DNA of 42,127 nucleotides. Origin: Billgrantia desiderata (GTDB lineage Bacteria > Pseudomonadota > Gammaproteobacteria > Pseudomonadales > Halomonadaceae). Positions 34,601 through 42,127 of the stretch are shown in pieces. The position numbers were made by a program, and so were the translations under genes. The first letter of the stretch is position 1, and every line of letters starts with the position of its first letter. The stretch lies in assembly GCA_011742915.1 (NCBI GenBank), contig JAAQTN010000044.1:1-42127 (forward strand). The letters run 5' to 3'. The notes under the pieces are model-generated. The model saw only the letters and a list, made by a program, of their open reading frames with translations, searched no databases and had not been told where the DNA came from.

Positions 34601-36517
34601 GGCCTCGATGAAGGGCTCGCGCATCTTCTGCAGGCTGACCTCGGTGGAGGTATGGTGCTCCAGGTCGAAGTCGTGCAGCCAGTAACGCACGTCGGGAGTG
34701 ACGATCTCGTAGGGGCGCTCGCCGATCACGCGCAGTCCCAGGTTCTCCATCACCGGCAGCACGTCGGAGAGCGGTATGGTGCGATCGCGCTGGAACAGCT
34801 TGAGATTGACGCCGCTGCCCTCCTCCTCCACCAGCCGATAGAGCGTCAGCGCCAGCGGCTCGCCGGCATCGAGATCGGCCAGATGCTGCAGGTCGAACAC
34901 CGCCGTGCGCGAGCCGAAGTCGTCGCGATAGCTGGCCGGGAAAGCGTCGCGGAAGCGGTCCATCAGCCGGTTGGCCTGCTCCTCGCCGAAGCCTTCGACC
35001 AGCGCCTCGTGCAGCTCGTCGCGCCAGCTGCGCGCCAGCTGCGCCACCTTGGCCTCGAGCCGCTTGAGGTTGACCTCTCGGGGCACATCGCCACGGAAGC
35101 GCAGGATGAACTGGATACGCGCCAGAATCGATTCCGAGAGGTAGGTGTTGAAGTCACCGAAGGTGGCATCGAGTTCTTCGCACAGCAGGTTCTGGATGCG
35201 CACGCGCAGGTCGGTGGAGAAGACGTCGCGCGGCACGAACACCAGGCAGGAGTGGAAGCGCCCGGAGCGGTCGGTGCGAATGAACAGGCGTACGCGGCGC
35301 CGTTCGCGAATGTCGAGAATGCCCAGCGCGGTGTGGGCCAGCTCCTGGGTGTCGATCTGGAACAGATCGTCGCGGGGGTAGACCTCGAGGATCTGCAGCA
35401 GTTGCTTGCCGTTATGCCCCTTGGGGTTGAAGCCGGCAATCTCCATCACCGCCTTGAGCTTGCGCCGCAAAAGCGGAATGTTGCGCGGCGACTCGTTGTA
35501 GACGCTGGCGGTGAACAGGCCGAGGAAGCGATGCTCGCCGATCACACGGCCCTGCTCGTCGTAGCGATCGATGGAGACGTAATCGGGATAGGTGGGGCGA
35601 TGCACCCGGGCGTGGTGCGAGCTCTTGGCAAAGGAGAGCAGCTGCGGCACGAGCACGAAGCGGTTGTTCTCGATCCCCAGCTCGGTGCGGATGCGCTCCT
35701 GGTAGCGCGGCAGATCCAGACGGAACACGCCGAGCTCGCTACCCTGCTCCTTGACCAGTCGGTCACCGTCGGCGTCCGACTCGATGGCAAAGGCGTCGTA
35801 GCCGAGAAAGGTGAAGTTGTCGCGCACCAGCCACTCGAGAAAGGCGATCGCCTCTTCATGGTCGCCCGGTTCGATCTGCTCGGGACGCCCGGCCTTGAGC
35901 TCGGCGACCGCCTCCAGGGCGCGCTCGTGCATGGCGTCGTAGTCGCCCACGGCAATGCGCACGTCGCGCAGCACCTCGTGCAGCGACTGCTCGATGTCGG
36001 CCAGTACCTCGGGGTTGGAGTGACGATCGATCTCGATGGCGATCAGCGATTCGCGCTGCTCGGGGGCATCGGCATCCCGCGGCGAGCCGACCCGCACCAG
36101 GTCGTGGCTCGAGTTGCGCTCCACCGCCAGCACGGCATTGTGGATCGCATGCACGGTGAGCGCCCGCCGGTTGAGCTCGATACGCACAGAGTCGACCAGA
36201 AACGGCATGTCCTCGTGCAGCACGGCGACGAAGGTATGGGAAGACTGCCAGCCGTGCTCCTCGAAATCGGGGTTGAAGACGCGCACCTTGGGCGAGGCGT
36301 GATCGAAGTGCTGAATGTAGTGCCATACCGACAGCGTGGCGCCGTAGAGGTCGTCCAGGCGGCGGTCGGCCAGGTCCTCGAGCGGCACGGTGGCGTAAAA
36401 ATGACGGGCGAACGCTTCCACCTCTTCGGCCCGCGCCTTCTCGAGTCGGCTGTCCAGGCGCTCGCGCAGCTGCTTGAGAATCTCCTGCCGGCCCACTTCG
36501 ATCGTCTCGTATTGCAT
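31676..36517 (-). CDS. gdhB: NAD-specific glutamate dehydrogenase, large (180 kDa) type
   Basis: The protein has 1613 residues, the size of the Pseudomonas/Streptomyces L-180 enzymes. ATG at 36517 follows GAGGTGAGGG. It deaminates glutamate to 2-oxoglutarate with NAD+, chiefly in amino acid catabolism. The first half holds ACT-like regulatory regions; the catalytic middle has GGLRWSDRHEDFRTEVL, PVGAKGGFVCKRLPEGGDRD with the substrate lysines, and the nucleotide-binding VVGIGDMGGDVFGNGMLLS. The long helical C-terminus is complete. No frameshift or internal stop is present. It is single-gene, with a terminator at 31626. Confidence 0.97.
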   Translation of the reverse strand: MQYETIEVGRQEILKQLRERLDSRLEKARAEEVEAFARHFYATVPLEDLADRRLDDLYGATLSVWHYIQHFDHASPKVRVFNPDFEEHGWQSSHTFVAVLHEDMPFLVDSVRIELNRRALTVHAIHNAVLAVERNSSHDLVRVGSPRDADAPEQRESLIAIEIDRHSNPEVLADIEQSLHEVLRDVRIAVGDYDAMHERALEAVAELKAGRPEQIEPGDHEEAIAFLEWLVRDNFTFLGYDAFAIESDADGDRLVKEQGSELGVFRLDLPRYQERIRTELGIENNRFVLVPQLLSFAKSSHHARVHRPTYPDYVSIDRYDEQGRVIGEHRFLGLFTASVYNESPRNIPLLRRKLKAVMEIAGFNPKGHNGKQLLQILEVYPRDDLFQIDTQELAHTALGILDIRERRRVRLFIRTDRSGRFHSCLVFVPRDVFSTDLRVRIQNLLCEELDATFGDFNTYLSESILARIQFILRFRGDVPREVNLKRLEAKVAQLARSWRDELHEALVEGFGEEQANRLMDRFRDAFPASYRDDFGSRTAVFDLQHLADLDAGEPLALTLYRLVEEEGSGVNLKLFQRDRTIPLSDVLPVMENLGLRVIGERPYEIVTPDVRYWLHDFDLEHHTSTEVSLQKMREPFIEAFKRIWVGEAENDGFNRLVIAANLDWREVAMLRAYARYLKQIRFGMSQDYIASALTNYPEITRELVALFKLRFDPADRPGEEEVEACVERINRHLDGVASLNDDQLLRRFMEMIQATLRTNYYQRSAGGGFKDYIAYKLDPTRITGMPKPRPAFEIFVCSPRVEGVHLRGGKVARGGLRWSDRHEDFRTEVLGLVKAQQVKNAVIVPVGAKGGFVCKRLPEGGDRDAIQQEGIACYKTFIRALLDVTDNLVGGEVVPPRDVVRHDDDDAYLVVAADKGTATFSDIANEISVEYGHWLGDAFASGGANGYDHKKMGITARGAWESVKRHFRNLGLNTQEEEFSVVGIGDMGGDVFGNGMLLSDKIRLVGAFNHLHIFVDPNPDAAATFAERKRLFELPRSSWEDFDASLISEGGGVFKRSAKSIAVTPQMKEVFGIAEDRLSPNDFIRAMLKSQIDLLWNGGIGTYVKGSAETDAMVGDKANDALRINGGELNCRVVGEGGNLGLTQRGRMEAAAKGVLVNTDFIDNAGGVNCSDHEVNIKILIDEVVKRGDMTDKQRNQLLADMTEEVADLVILDNYRQTQALDISAIFSRQGIDPYRRFISGLEAAGQLDRELEFLPSDEELLERANSEQGMTHPELSVLISYSKSVLKGEVLASDVPDDPYIQQYVERIFPRVLVERFPDDMYDHRLKREIVSTQVANDLVDHMGIVFVRLLIDSTGASPADIARAYVIARDSFQLSSLWERIEALDNQVPSQVQYNMMTDLIRLIRRTTRWFLRQRLGLSTRDAIEYFAPRVAQLQESIGELLRGEERERWEHKRGELLEAGVPEELAATVAASGSLYGALGIIQAARQADEKPQRVAEVFFEIGNRLELPWMIQQVSNLNVRDNWQAQARETFRDDIDRQQLALTVSVLKTDDGREPDERVDNWLATHASLHERWCRLIAEVRGGGSQSSFPLFAVAVRELVDLAESNGET

Positions 36518-36715
36518 CCCTCACCTCGGCTGCCTGGGGCCGCGTATCGGCCCTGGGAAAGAATCGGCGTGGCCCGGGGCCACGTGTCGGGAAGCTTACT
36601 CCAGCCCTGCGCCACACCCTACCGACTTGCCAGCCTTCTCATGGTGCATGTCGCTTGTGCATCGAGACCGAACGTTTTGCCACTTGACAACCACCGATTG
36701 CTTCAGAACCGAAAA

Positions 36716-37825
36716 TCAAGCGACGTGTCTTTCCAGCAGCACACCGCATTCACAGTGATGGGTCCAGGGGAACTGATCGAACAGTGCGAAACGGGCAATC
36801 CGATGCGTGCGGCTCAGCGACTCCAGGTTCTGCTCCAACGTATCCGGGTTGCATGAAATATAGACGACTCGCGAATATTCGCTCAGTTGCCGACAGCTGG
36901 CCTCGTCGAGGCCGGCACGGGGCGGATCCACCAGCACGGTGGAAAAGTCGTACTCCGCCAGCGCCATCTCGGTCACGCGACGCCCGCCCTTATCGCCCTT
37001 CAGCGCAGCGGCGAACTCCTCCGCCGACATGCGCCCCACCACGGCATTGTCGATGCCGTTGGCCGCCAGGTTCTGCTGCGCGCTGGCAACGGAGGTACGC
37101 GAGATCTCGGTGGCCAGCACTCGACGAAAGTTCTCGGCCAGCGCCACCGTGAAGTTACCGTTGCCGCAGTAGAGCTCCACCAGGTCGCTCGACTGGCTGC
37201 CCCGGGTCACGTCCCGGGCCCAGGTCAGCATGGCCCGGCTGACCTCGGCATTGGGCTGGGTGAAGCTGTTCTCCACCTGCTGGTAATGGAAGGTGCGCCC
37301 TTCCACCTCCAGCCGCTCCCAGACATGGTCGCGCTCGAGCACCAGGCGCTGCTTGCGCGAGCGGCCGATGATCAGGATGTCGAGCGCCTGCTGCAACCGC
37401 CGCGCCTCGCTCTCCCAGGCCTCGTCCAGCGGGCGATGGTAGATCAGGGTGACCAGCGCCTCGCCGGAAAGCGTGGTCAGGAACTCGACCTGGAACAGCC
37501 GTCGGCGCAGCACGTCGCTTGCCAGCAGCGCCTCGCGCAGACGCGGCATCAGCTCGTTGATGCGCCCGCTGGCGACGGGATAGTCGTCCAGACGGATCAC
37601 CCGCTTGTGCTTGGGATCGTTCGGGTCGACCTCGAACATGGCGAAGAACAGGTCGTCGCCCTCGTGCCACAGGCGGAATTCGCAGCGCTGCCGATAATGG
37701 CTCGGCGGCGAGGCAAAGACCTCCAGCAAGGGCGGCGAGAAGCGCTCGAACTGCCGGCTGATGCGCTCACGCTTGGCCGCCAGCTGCTGGTCGTAGCGTT
37801 CGGGATCGACAACGGGAATGGACAC
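36716..37825 (-). CDS. trmA: tRNA (uracil-5-)-methyltransferase TrmA
   Basis: The protein has 369 residues. The start is GTG at 37825, with AGGAG 5 bases before it; an ATG overlapping it is out of frame, and upstream codons do not match the family. It makes ribothymidine at U54 of tRNAs with SAM. Visible are QRCEFRLWHEGDDLFFAMF, ENSFTQPNAEV, LVELYCGNGNFTVAL for SAM, DPPRAGLDE, the catalytic Cys in YISCNPDTL and the general base in HHCECGVLL. No iron-sulfur N-terminal cluster (as in RlmD) is present. It lies 40 bases after murI, likely one operon. Confidence 0.95.
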   Translation of the reverse strand: MSIPVVDPERYDQQLAAKRERISRQFERFSPPLLEVFASPPSHYRQRCEFRLWHEGDDLFFAMFEVDPNDPKHKRVIRLDDYPVASGRINELMPRLREALLASDVLRRRLFQVEFLTTLSGEALVTLIYHRPLDEAWESEARRLQQALDILIIGRSRKQRLVLERDHVWERLEVEGRTFHYQQVENSFTQPNAEVSRAMLTWARDVTRGSQSSDLVELYCGNGNFTVALAENFRRVLATEISRTSVASAQQNLAANGIDNAVVGRMSAEEFAAALKGDKGGRRVTEMALAEYDFSTVLVDPPRAGLDEASCRQLSEYSRVVYISCNPDTLEQNLESLSRTHRIARFALFDQFPWTHHCECGVLLERHVA

Positions 37826-37865
37826 GGCATCTCCTGACGTGTTCGGGATGAAAGGGAAAGGCGAT

Positions 37866-38642
37866 TCAGCCGACGATGAGCAGACGCGGCTCGCCGAAAC
37901 CGAAGGTGCCCACGGCACGGGCCAAACGGGCATCCGGCGCCGTCGCCAGGCTCTCGTCGTGTCCGTTCACGATCTCGAGCTCCTGCGATACCTGGGCGGT
38001 TCGCCGTGCGATGGCCTCGCCGGAGTCGACCAGTTGCACCGGCCTGGGGGCGGCGGCCACGATGCGCTCGCCGAGCAGCGGAAAGTGAGTGCAGCCGAGT
38101 ACGACGGTATCGAGATCGGCGGCTTCCCACAGTGGCGCCGTCACGGCATCGATGACCGCCTGATCCGGCTCTTCGCCGGCCAGGAAGCGTTCGGCCTCGC
38201 GTACCAGCGGGTCGGCGGCGACCCGGGTGACGCGACAGTCGGCGGCAAAGGTCGCGATCAGCCGATCGGTATAGGGACGCGCCACGGTAGCGCTGGTGGC
38301 CAACAAGCCGATGTGCCGGCTGCGGCTCTGGGCAGCAGCGGGTTTGATCGCCGGCACGGTTCCCACCACCGGAATCGTCAGGTGTTCGCGCAGCGCATCC
38401 AGCGCCAGGGTGCTGGCCGTGTTGCAGGCGACGACCAGGACGGAGCATTCGCTCGCCGCCACGGCGGCCTTGCACACGGCCAGGATCCGCTCCACCAGCC
38501 ACTCATCGGGGCGGATGCCGTAAGGCAGCATGGCGTTGTCGCAGGCGTAGACCAGGGCGGCACCAGGCAGGTGGTGCCGCAATGGCGGCACCACCGACAG
38601 GCCGCCGACGCCGGAATCGAAGATCAGTATCGGGCCAGACAT
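37866..38642 (-). CDS. murI: Glutamate racemase MurI
   Basis: The protein has 258 residues from ATG at 38642 (MSGPILIFDSGVGG); a TTG at 38681 is rejected. It supplies D-glutamate for peptidoglycan. The two active-site cysteines are Cys73 in VVACNTAS and Cys184 in LGCTHFPLL, with DSGVGG at the start and the Asp/Tyr pocket motif DNAMLPYG. The ribosome site is weak. The C-terminal tail (after about 215) is longer than the core and may mediate regulation. Confidence 0.95.
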   Translation of the reverse strand: MSGPILIFDSGVGGLSVVPPLRHHLPGAALVYACDNAMLPYGIRPDEWLVERILAVCKAAVAASECSVLVVACNTASTLALDALREHLTIPVVGTVPAIKPAAAQSRSRHIGLLATSATVARPYTDRLIATFAADCRVTRVAADPLVREAERFLAGEEPDQAVIDAVTAPLWEAADLDTVVLGCTHFPLLGERIVAAAPRPVQLVDSGEAIARRTAQVSQELEIVNGHDESLATAPDARLARAVGTFGFGEPRLLIVG

Positions 38643-38739
38643 GGCGAAACGACGCGCATTGAAATCGCTCGGCTGCTGCAAAGGGCACTATTCTAGCAGC
38701 ATGCCGAGCGAGCTGAAGCCCTCGTTTCGCCGCCTGACG

Positions 38740-39291
38740 TCAGGCTGCCGGTTCCTCGGTCTCGCGCAACTCGGCGTAGAGTTCGGGATAGGCTTCCTGC
38801 AGCCGCTCCAGCTTGGCCGCCGCGCCTTCCGGCAACGCCTGGGCCAGCAGCTCCAGATCGCGATCGTTGAAGTGTTGGCGAATCAGCGGGAACAACAGCT
38901 CACGCTCATCGCGTAGATAGGTGCGGTGCGCGTCGAGGTAGGCCTTCAGGTCTTCGGCAAAACGGTCCATCGGAATGACCGCATCCATCAAAATCATGTC
39001 GATATCGCCGGATAGCCGACTCAGGCGCTTGCGCAACGCCTGATAGTCGCTGGACAGCCGCTCGGTCAACTCCTGGGTCTCGGGCGCCAGGGCCTGGAGC
39101 CGCTCCGAGCAGACCCGCTCCAGGGGAACGGTGAACTCTTCCATATAGTCGAGAATGTAATCGACGACTTCGCGGACCAGCTTGAAGTTGGGCCGTTCTC
39201 CGCCAGCAAGGGACTTCTGTTTGAGTTGAAGGACGTGCAACATGCGCGCCATATTGGCATGATCCTGACGCAGTTGGGTCAGCATGGGCAT
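38740..39291 (-). CDS. Hemerythrin-like protein with degenerate metal site
   Basis: The protein has 183 residues from ATG at 39291, with GAGGAGG before it; the longer frame is rejected. It is an all-helical, four-helix hemerythrin-type protein: LRQDHANMARMLHVLQLKQ (His11) opens helix 1 and AHRTYLRDERELLFPLIRQHF gives later His and Glu ligands. The usual helix 2 motif HHPKED is replaced by EEFTVPLERVC, so at least two iron ligands are missing and oxygen binding may be altered. It is divergent from rarA and downstream of nothing recognisable. A regulatory rather than oxygen-carrying role is possible. Confidence 0.7.
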   Translation of the reverse strand: MPMLTQLRQDHANMARMLHVLQLKQKSLAGGERPNFKLVREVVDYILDYMEEFTVPLERVCSERLQALAPETQELTERLSSDYQALRKRLSRLSGDIDMILMDAVIPMDRFAEDLKAYLDAHRTYLRDERELLFPLIRQHFNDRDLELLAQALPEGAAAKLERLQEAYPELYAELRETEEPAA

Positions 39292-39488
39292 GTCGAAGCC
39301 TCCTCTAACGATGAGCGTATAGTGTTGGAGTCGTGGGACGGAAGCAGGTTCAGTCTCGTCGCCGTCGAGATACGGTCTTGTCGCCAACGAGACACGGGTC
39401 AAAAGCGGGATGCTGTATCACCCTAGACCCTTTATGCCGATCCCGCACATCGCCCAAGGTCGAATTTGCAAGCACCAAGGAGTATGCC

Positions 39489-40829
39489 ATGGACCTTTTC
39501 GGTCAGGCGTCTGACGATTCCGCCCCCCTGGCCTATCGCATGCGCCCGCGCCGCCTCGACGACTACGTGGGCCAGCAGGCCCTGGTGGGTCCGGGCAAGC
39601 CGCTGCGGCGCATGGCCGAGACGGGCATCGTGCGCTCGATGATCCTGTGGGGGCCTCCCGGCACCGGCAAGACCACTCTGGCCGAGATCCTGGCCGAACA
39701 CTCCGGCGCCCACCTGGAGCGGCTCTCCGCGGTGATGGCGGGCGTCAAGGAGATCCGCGCCGCGGTGGATCGCGCGCGCGCCATGCAGGGCCAGGGCCGC
39801 CCTACCCTGCTCTTTCTCGACGAGATCCATCGGCTCAACAAGAGCCAGCAGGACGCCCTGCTGCCCCACGTGGAATCGGGCCTGCTCACGTTGATCGGCG
39901 CCACCACCGAGAACCCCTCGTTCGAGGTCAACTCCGCCCTGCTCTCCCGGGCCCGCGTGCATGTGCTCACTGCGCTCGACGAAGAAGAGCTCACGGAAGT
40001 GATGCGACGCGCCCTGAACAACCCTGAGCGCGGCCTGGGCCAGCGCGGCATCGCCGTGGATGACGAAGTGCTCGGCATGCTGGCCCGCGCCGCGGCCGGC
40101 GACGCCCGCCGCGCCCTGGGCATGCTGGAGACCGCCTGCGACTTCACCGTCGCCGAGGGCGACGGCGAACGCCTGCCCCGCGAGGCCCTGAATGCCGCAC
40201 TAGGCCACCAGGCCAGCGCCTTCGACAAGCAGGGCGATTACTACTACGACCTGCTCTCGGCGATCCACAAGTCGGTGCGCTCCTCGCGCCAGGACGCCGC
40301 ACTGCTCTACATCGCCCGTTTCCTCCAGGGCGGCGGCGACCCGCTCGACGTGATCCGCCGTCTGGCGGCGATTGCCTCGGAGGACGTGGGCAACGCCGAC
40401 CCTCGCGCGCTGCCGCTGGTGATGGCGGCCTGGGATGCCTACCTGCGCCTGGGCGACTACGAGGGCCAGCGCGCCATCGCTCACGCCGCCATTCACCTCT
40501 CCATTGCGCCCAAGAGCAACGCCATCGACCAGGCCTGGAAGCGTGCCAAGGCCTTCGTGGCGGCTCAACCGCGGCTGGAGGTGCCCACCTACCTACGCAA
40601 CGCCCCGACCAAGCTGATGGAGTCGCTGGGCCACGGCCACGGCTATCGCTACGCCCACAACGAGCCGGAAGGCTACCCGGCGGGCAGTCGGCACGACTGC
40701 TGGCCCGAGGACGTGCCGCGAGAGGCCTTCTACCAACCCAGCGAACACGGCCAGGAGAAGCGCTACGCCCAGCTGATGACCTGGCGCGCCGAGCTGGATG
40801 CCCGGGCCGACGAAAACCCAGGCGAGTAG
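39489..40829 (+). CDS. rarA: Replication-associated recombination protein RarA
   Basis: The protein has 446 residues; ATG at 39489 follows AAGGAG. It is an AAA+ ATPase acting at stalled replication forks, related to clamp loaders and to RuvB. Walker [10 protein letters not shown] (55-63), Walker [24 protein letters not shown], sensor 1 [12 protein letters not shown] and arginine finger SRARVHVL are intact. The C-terminal tetramerisation region ([44 protein letters not shown]) is complete. A strong terminator follows. Confidence 0.96.
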   Translation: MDLFGQASDDSAPLAYRMRPRRLDDYVGQQALVGPGKPLRRMAETGIVRSMILWGPPGTGKTTLAEILAEHSGAHLERLSAVMAGVKEIRAAVDRARAMQGQGRPTLLFLDEIHRLNKSQQDALLPHVESGLLTLIGATTENPSFEVNSALLSRARVHVLTALDEEELTEVMRRALNNPERGLGQRGIAVDDEVLGMLARAAAGDARRALGMLETACDFTVAEGDGERLPREALNAALGHQASAFDKQGDYYYDLLSAIHKSVRSSRQDAALLYIARFLQGGGDPLDVIRRLAAIASEDVGNADPRALPLVMAAWDAYLRLGDYEGQRAIAHAAIHLSIAPKSNAIDQAWKRAKAFVAAQPRLEVPTYLRNAPTKLMESLGHGHGYRYAHNEPEGYPAGSRHDCWPEDVPREAFYQPSEHGQEKRYAQLMTWRAELDARADENPGE

Positions 40830-40856
40830 CAAGGCGAGATGGAAAGACGACCGGCA

Positions 40857-40889
40857 ACGAAAGCGCCGCCTCGAGGGCGGCGCTTTCGT
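40857..40889. terminator. Bidirectional terminator after rarA
   Basis: A perfect 14-bp stem ACGAAAGCGCCGCC (40857-40870) and its complement (40876-40889) with a 5-base loop, with T-rich ends within the stem. It sits between rarA and the convergent gene at 40951. Confidence 0.85.
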
Positions 40890-40950
40890 ATGAGATCGGC
40901 GATGGCAAGTGGGCCACCGTATCGACAATGAAGTCGTGGGCAGCGCCCAC

Positions 40951-42018
40951 TCAACGCATGGTCCAGCGCTCCATTCTCTCCCTAGGGTGCTGGGCGGGGC
41001 GCTCCTGTGGCTCCTCGCCGGGCATGTCTACACCGCGCCAGGCGAAGAAGCGGTAATGGCGGCTGCCCACACTGGCATTCGCGCCCCCGGCCTGGAATTG
41101 CAGTTCCTGGTCGTCGGCATGGCGATCATGAATGCCATAGCGGAACAGGTATGCGACATCGCTATTTCGCGTGAAGGTCTCCTCGAGCTCGTTTCGCGCC
41201 GACTCGCTGCCGACCCGGGCCATCCACAACCCGGCAAGCTTGCCTTCCGTTGCCAGCTGCCGTTGTGCATAGCGGCTGATCTCATTGTTCGCCGTATAAT
41301 GCTGGCGATGGATGGCCCGCGCTTCCCGGTCGACCTCCTTCAGCCAGCCCCACTGCGCTTCCAGTTCCGCCAGTGCCTGCTCGATCTCCTCAGCAGTGGC
41401 AACGATATCTTCCCACTCGGCCGACCGGGTCAACGAGGCCGCAGGCACGCCCAGCACACCGCTTGGCGTACGGCTCGGCAGCGCGCCGAGACGGGCCTCC
41501 AGCGCGGCCCTGGTGTCGCGGTAGATCAGGTAGCGCTTGGCCAGCCAGGATAGGTACAGCTCGGCGTGGAAGAGGAAGCTCTCGGCGCTTGGCTCCCGGT
41601 ACTTGCGGGTCGCTGCAGCGTAGGCCGCCGCCAGCGAAGGCAGCGTATGGCCATCGATCTCGTCATCGACCATGAAATAAGCTGCCACATCAGGGTTGCG
41701 TTGGTAGAGCTGTTCCAGGCTGGGCACCGGAACGCCGGCCCGGTGCGCCATACGGTACATTCGGTGCAACGCATAGCGCGACAGCTCGGCGCTGACCTTC
41801 TGCTCGCCGGGCTTGAGGCCACCACCGACATCCTCACTGATGCCCGGCAGCAGCTCCTCGCGCCAGTTGGCCCGCTGCCCGCCAAGCGGGCGGCAGCGGC
41901 GGGTGATTCGCCGCTCCTGGGCGGCGATCAGGTGCACGGCACGGCGGCAGGCGGGATGTAGCGGGCCACCGTCGTCGATCTCCGTGACGGCCGGCGTCAG
42001 GGCTTCCAGCGGCCCCAT
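40951..42018 (-). CDS. Unrecognised protein with internal duplication, possibly N-truncated
   Basis: The open frame gives 355 residues from ATG at 42018, with no ribosome site before it. The protein is mostly helical with no signal peptide. Two segments are similar: ELSRYALHRMYRM (from about 78) with EISRYAQRQLATE (from about 246), and LEQLYQRNPDVAAYFMVDDE (from about 100) with LEETFTRNSDVAYLFRYGIH (from about 279), each followed by an acidic stretch. No known family is recognised. The sequence upstream turns AT-rich within a few bases, so the original start may have been removed by an insertion. Core-like GC content suggests a host gene. Confidence 0.6.
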   Translation of the reverse strand: MGPLEALTPAVTEIDDGGPLHPACRRAVHLIAAQERRITRRCRPLGGQRANWREELLPGISEDVGGGLKPGEQKVSAELSRYALHRMYRMAHRAGVPVPSLEQLYQRNPDVAAYFMVDDEIDGHTLPSLAAAYAAATRKYREPSAESFLFHAELYLSWLAKRYLIYRDTRAALEARLGALPSRTPSGVLGVPAASLTRSAEWEDIVATAEEIEQALAELEAQWGWLKEVDREARAIHRQHYTANNEISRYAQRQLATEGKLAGLWMARVGSESARNELEETFTRNSDVAYLFRYGIHDRHADDQELQFQAGGANASVGSRHYRFFAWRGVDMPGEEPQERPAQHPRERMERWTMR

Positions 42019-42031
42019 ACTAATGGGTTCG

Positions 42032-42079
42032 AAAGTAAGCGAACATCATTTACTAATTCGAAATAAAGTAAGCGAACAT
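42032..42079. repeat. 15-bp direct repeat, 33-bp period
   Basis: AAAGTAAGCGAACAT occurs at 42032-42046 and 42065-42079, on the same strand, with TTCGAA before both. The interval of 33 bp is about three helical turns. The surroundings (42020-42127) are AT-rich, unlike the GC-rich gene to the left. It may be the transposase-binding end of a mobile element to the right or an operator. Confidence 0.6.
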
Positions 42080-42127
42080 TACCCAGAGATATAAGCCAAA
42101 TCCGGATGGCCAAAAAACGATTTCAAT

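Noticed and set aside
31637..36856. Two very long plus-strand open frames (829 and 844 codons) opposite gdhB
   Set aside because: They are antisense frames kept open by high-GC codon bias in gdhB. Their translations are low-complexity, rich in Gly, Ala, His, Asp and Val, and show no domain.

Overview
The window is a high-GC gammaproteobacterial chromosome segment, most likely from a Halomonas-like member of the Oceanospirillales. The gene content (rmf, rlmL, large NAD-glutamate dehydrogenase gdhB, alaA, htpX, queF, pdxB, several GGDEF/EAL proteins) and the rlmL / rmf / pyrD neighbourhood fit that group. The organism is inferred from gene families and style, not from a marker gene.

Positions 1-9335 are an accessory, phage-derived region. 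The extreme left edge looks like the end of an IS21-type insertion sequence. After a terminator come a lipoprotein and a membrane/PDZ-like protein of unknown function, then a compact structural module: small protein, scaffold-like protein, major capsid protein, two unknown proteins, tape measure protein, tail-chaperone-like protein and a chain of very small overlapping genes ending in an HGGxSTGP-type protein. No integrase, terminase, portal, tail tube or lysis gene is visible, so this is a remnant, a satellite or the inner part of a longer prophage cut by the window edge. The region abuts the 3' end of a tRNA-Ser(GGA) gene.

Positions 9336-16753 are housekeeping: a thioesterase and nitroreductase pair, a translationally coupled ABC-2 transporter plus queF operon, a tandem (Glu-Gly)x2 tRNA array with a strong stable-RNA-type promoter, msrB, a YlqF-type ribosome-assembly GTPase and the aminotransferase alaA. 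htpX (16883-17785) carries a heat-shock-like promoter.

Positions 17858-27239 form a signalling block with three membrane-linked c-di-GMP enzymes: a c-type-heme/PAS/GGDEF cyclase, a GGDEF cyclase overlapping a periplasmic peptide-type binding protein gene (followed by pdxB), and a roughly 1000-residue SBP3-PAS-GGDEF-EAL protein with a possible zinc-binding tail. A small WGR-domain gene sits among them, its stop codon overlapping the convergent stop of the large protein.

Positions 27347-40829 are core genes again: a glutaredoxin-like protein and rlmKL, rmf, pyrD, gdhB, trmA, murI, a hemerythrin-like protein with an altered ligand motif, and rarA. The right edge carries an unrecognised protein with an internal duplication. 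Next to its start is an AT-rich segment with a 15-bp direct repeat spaced 33 bp, probably the end of another mobile element.
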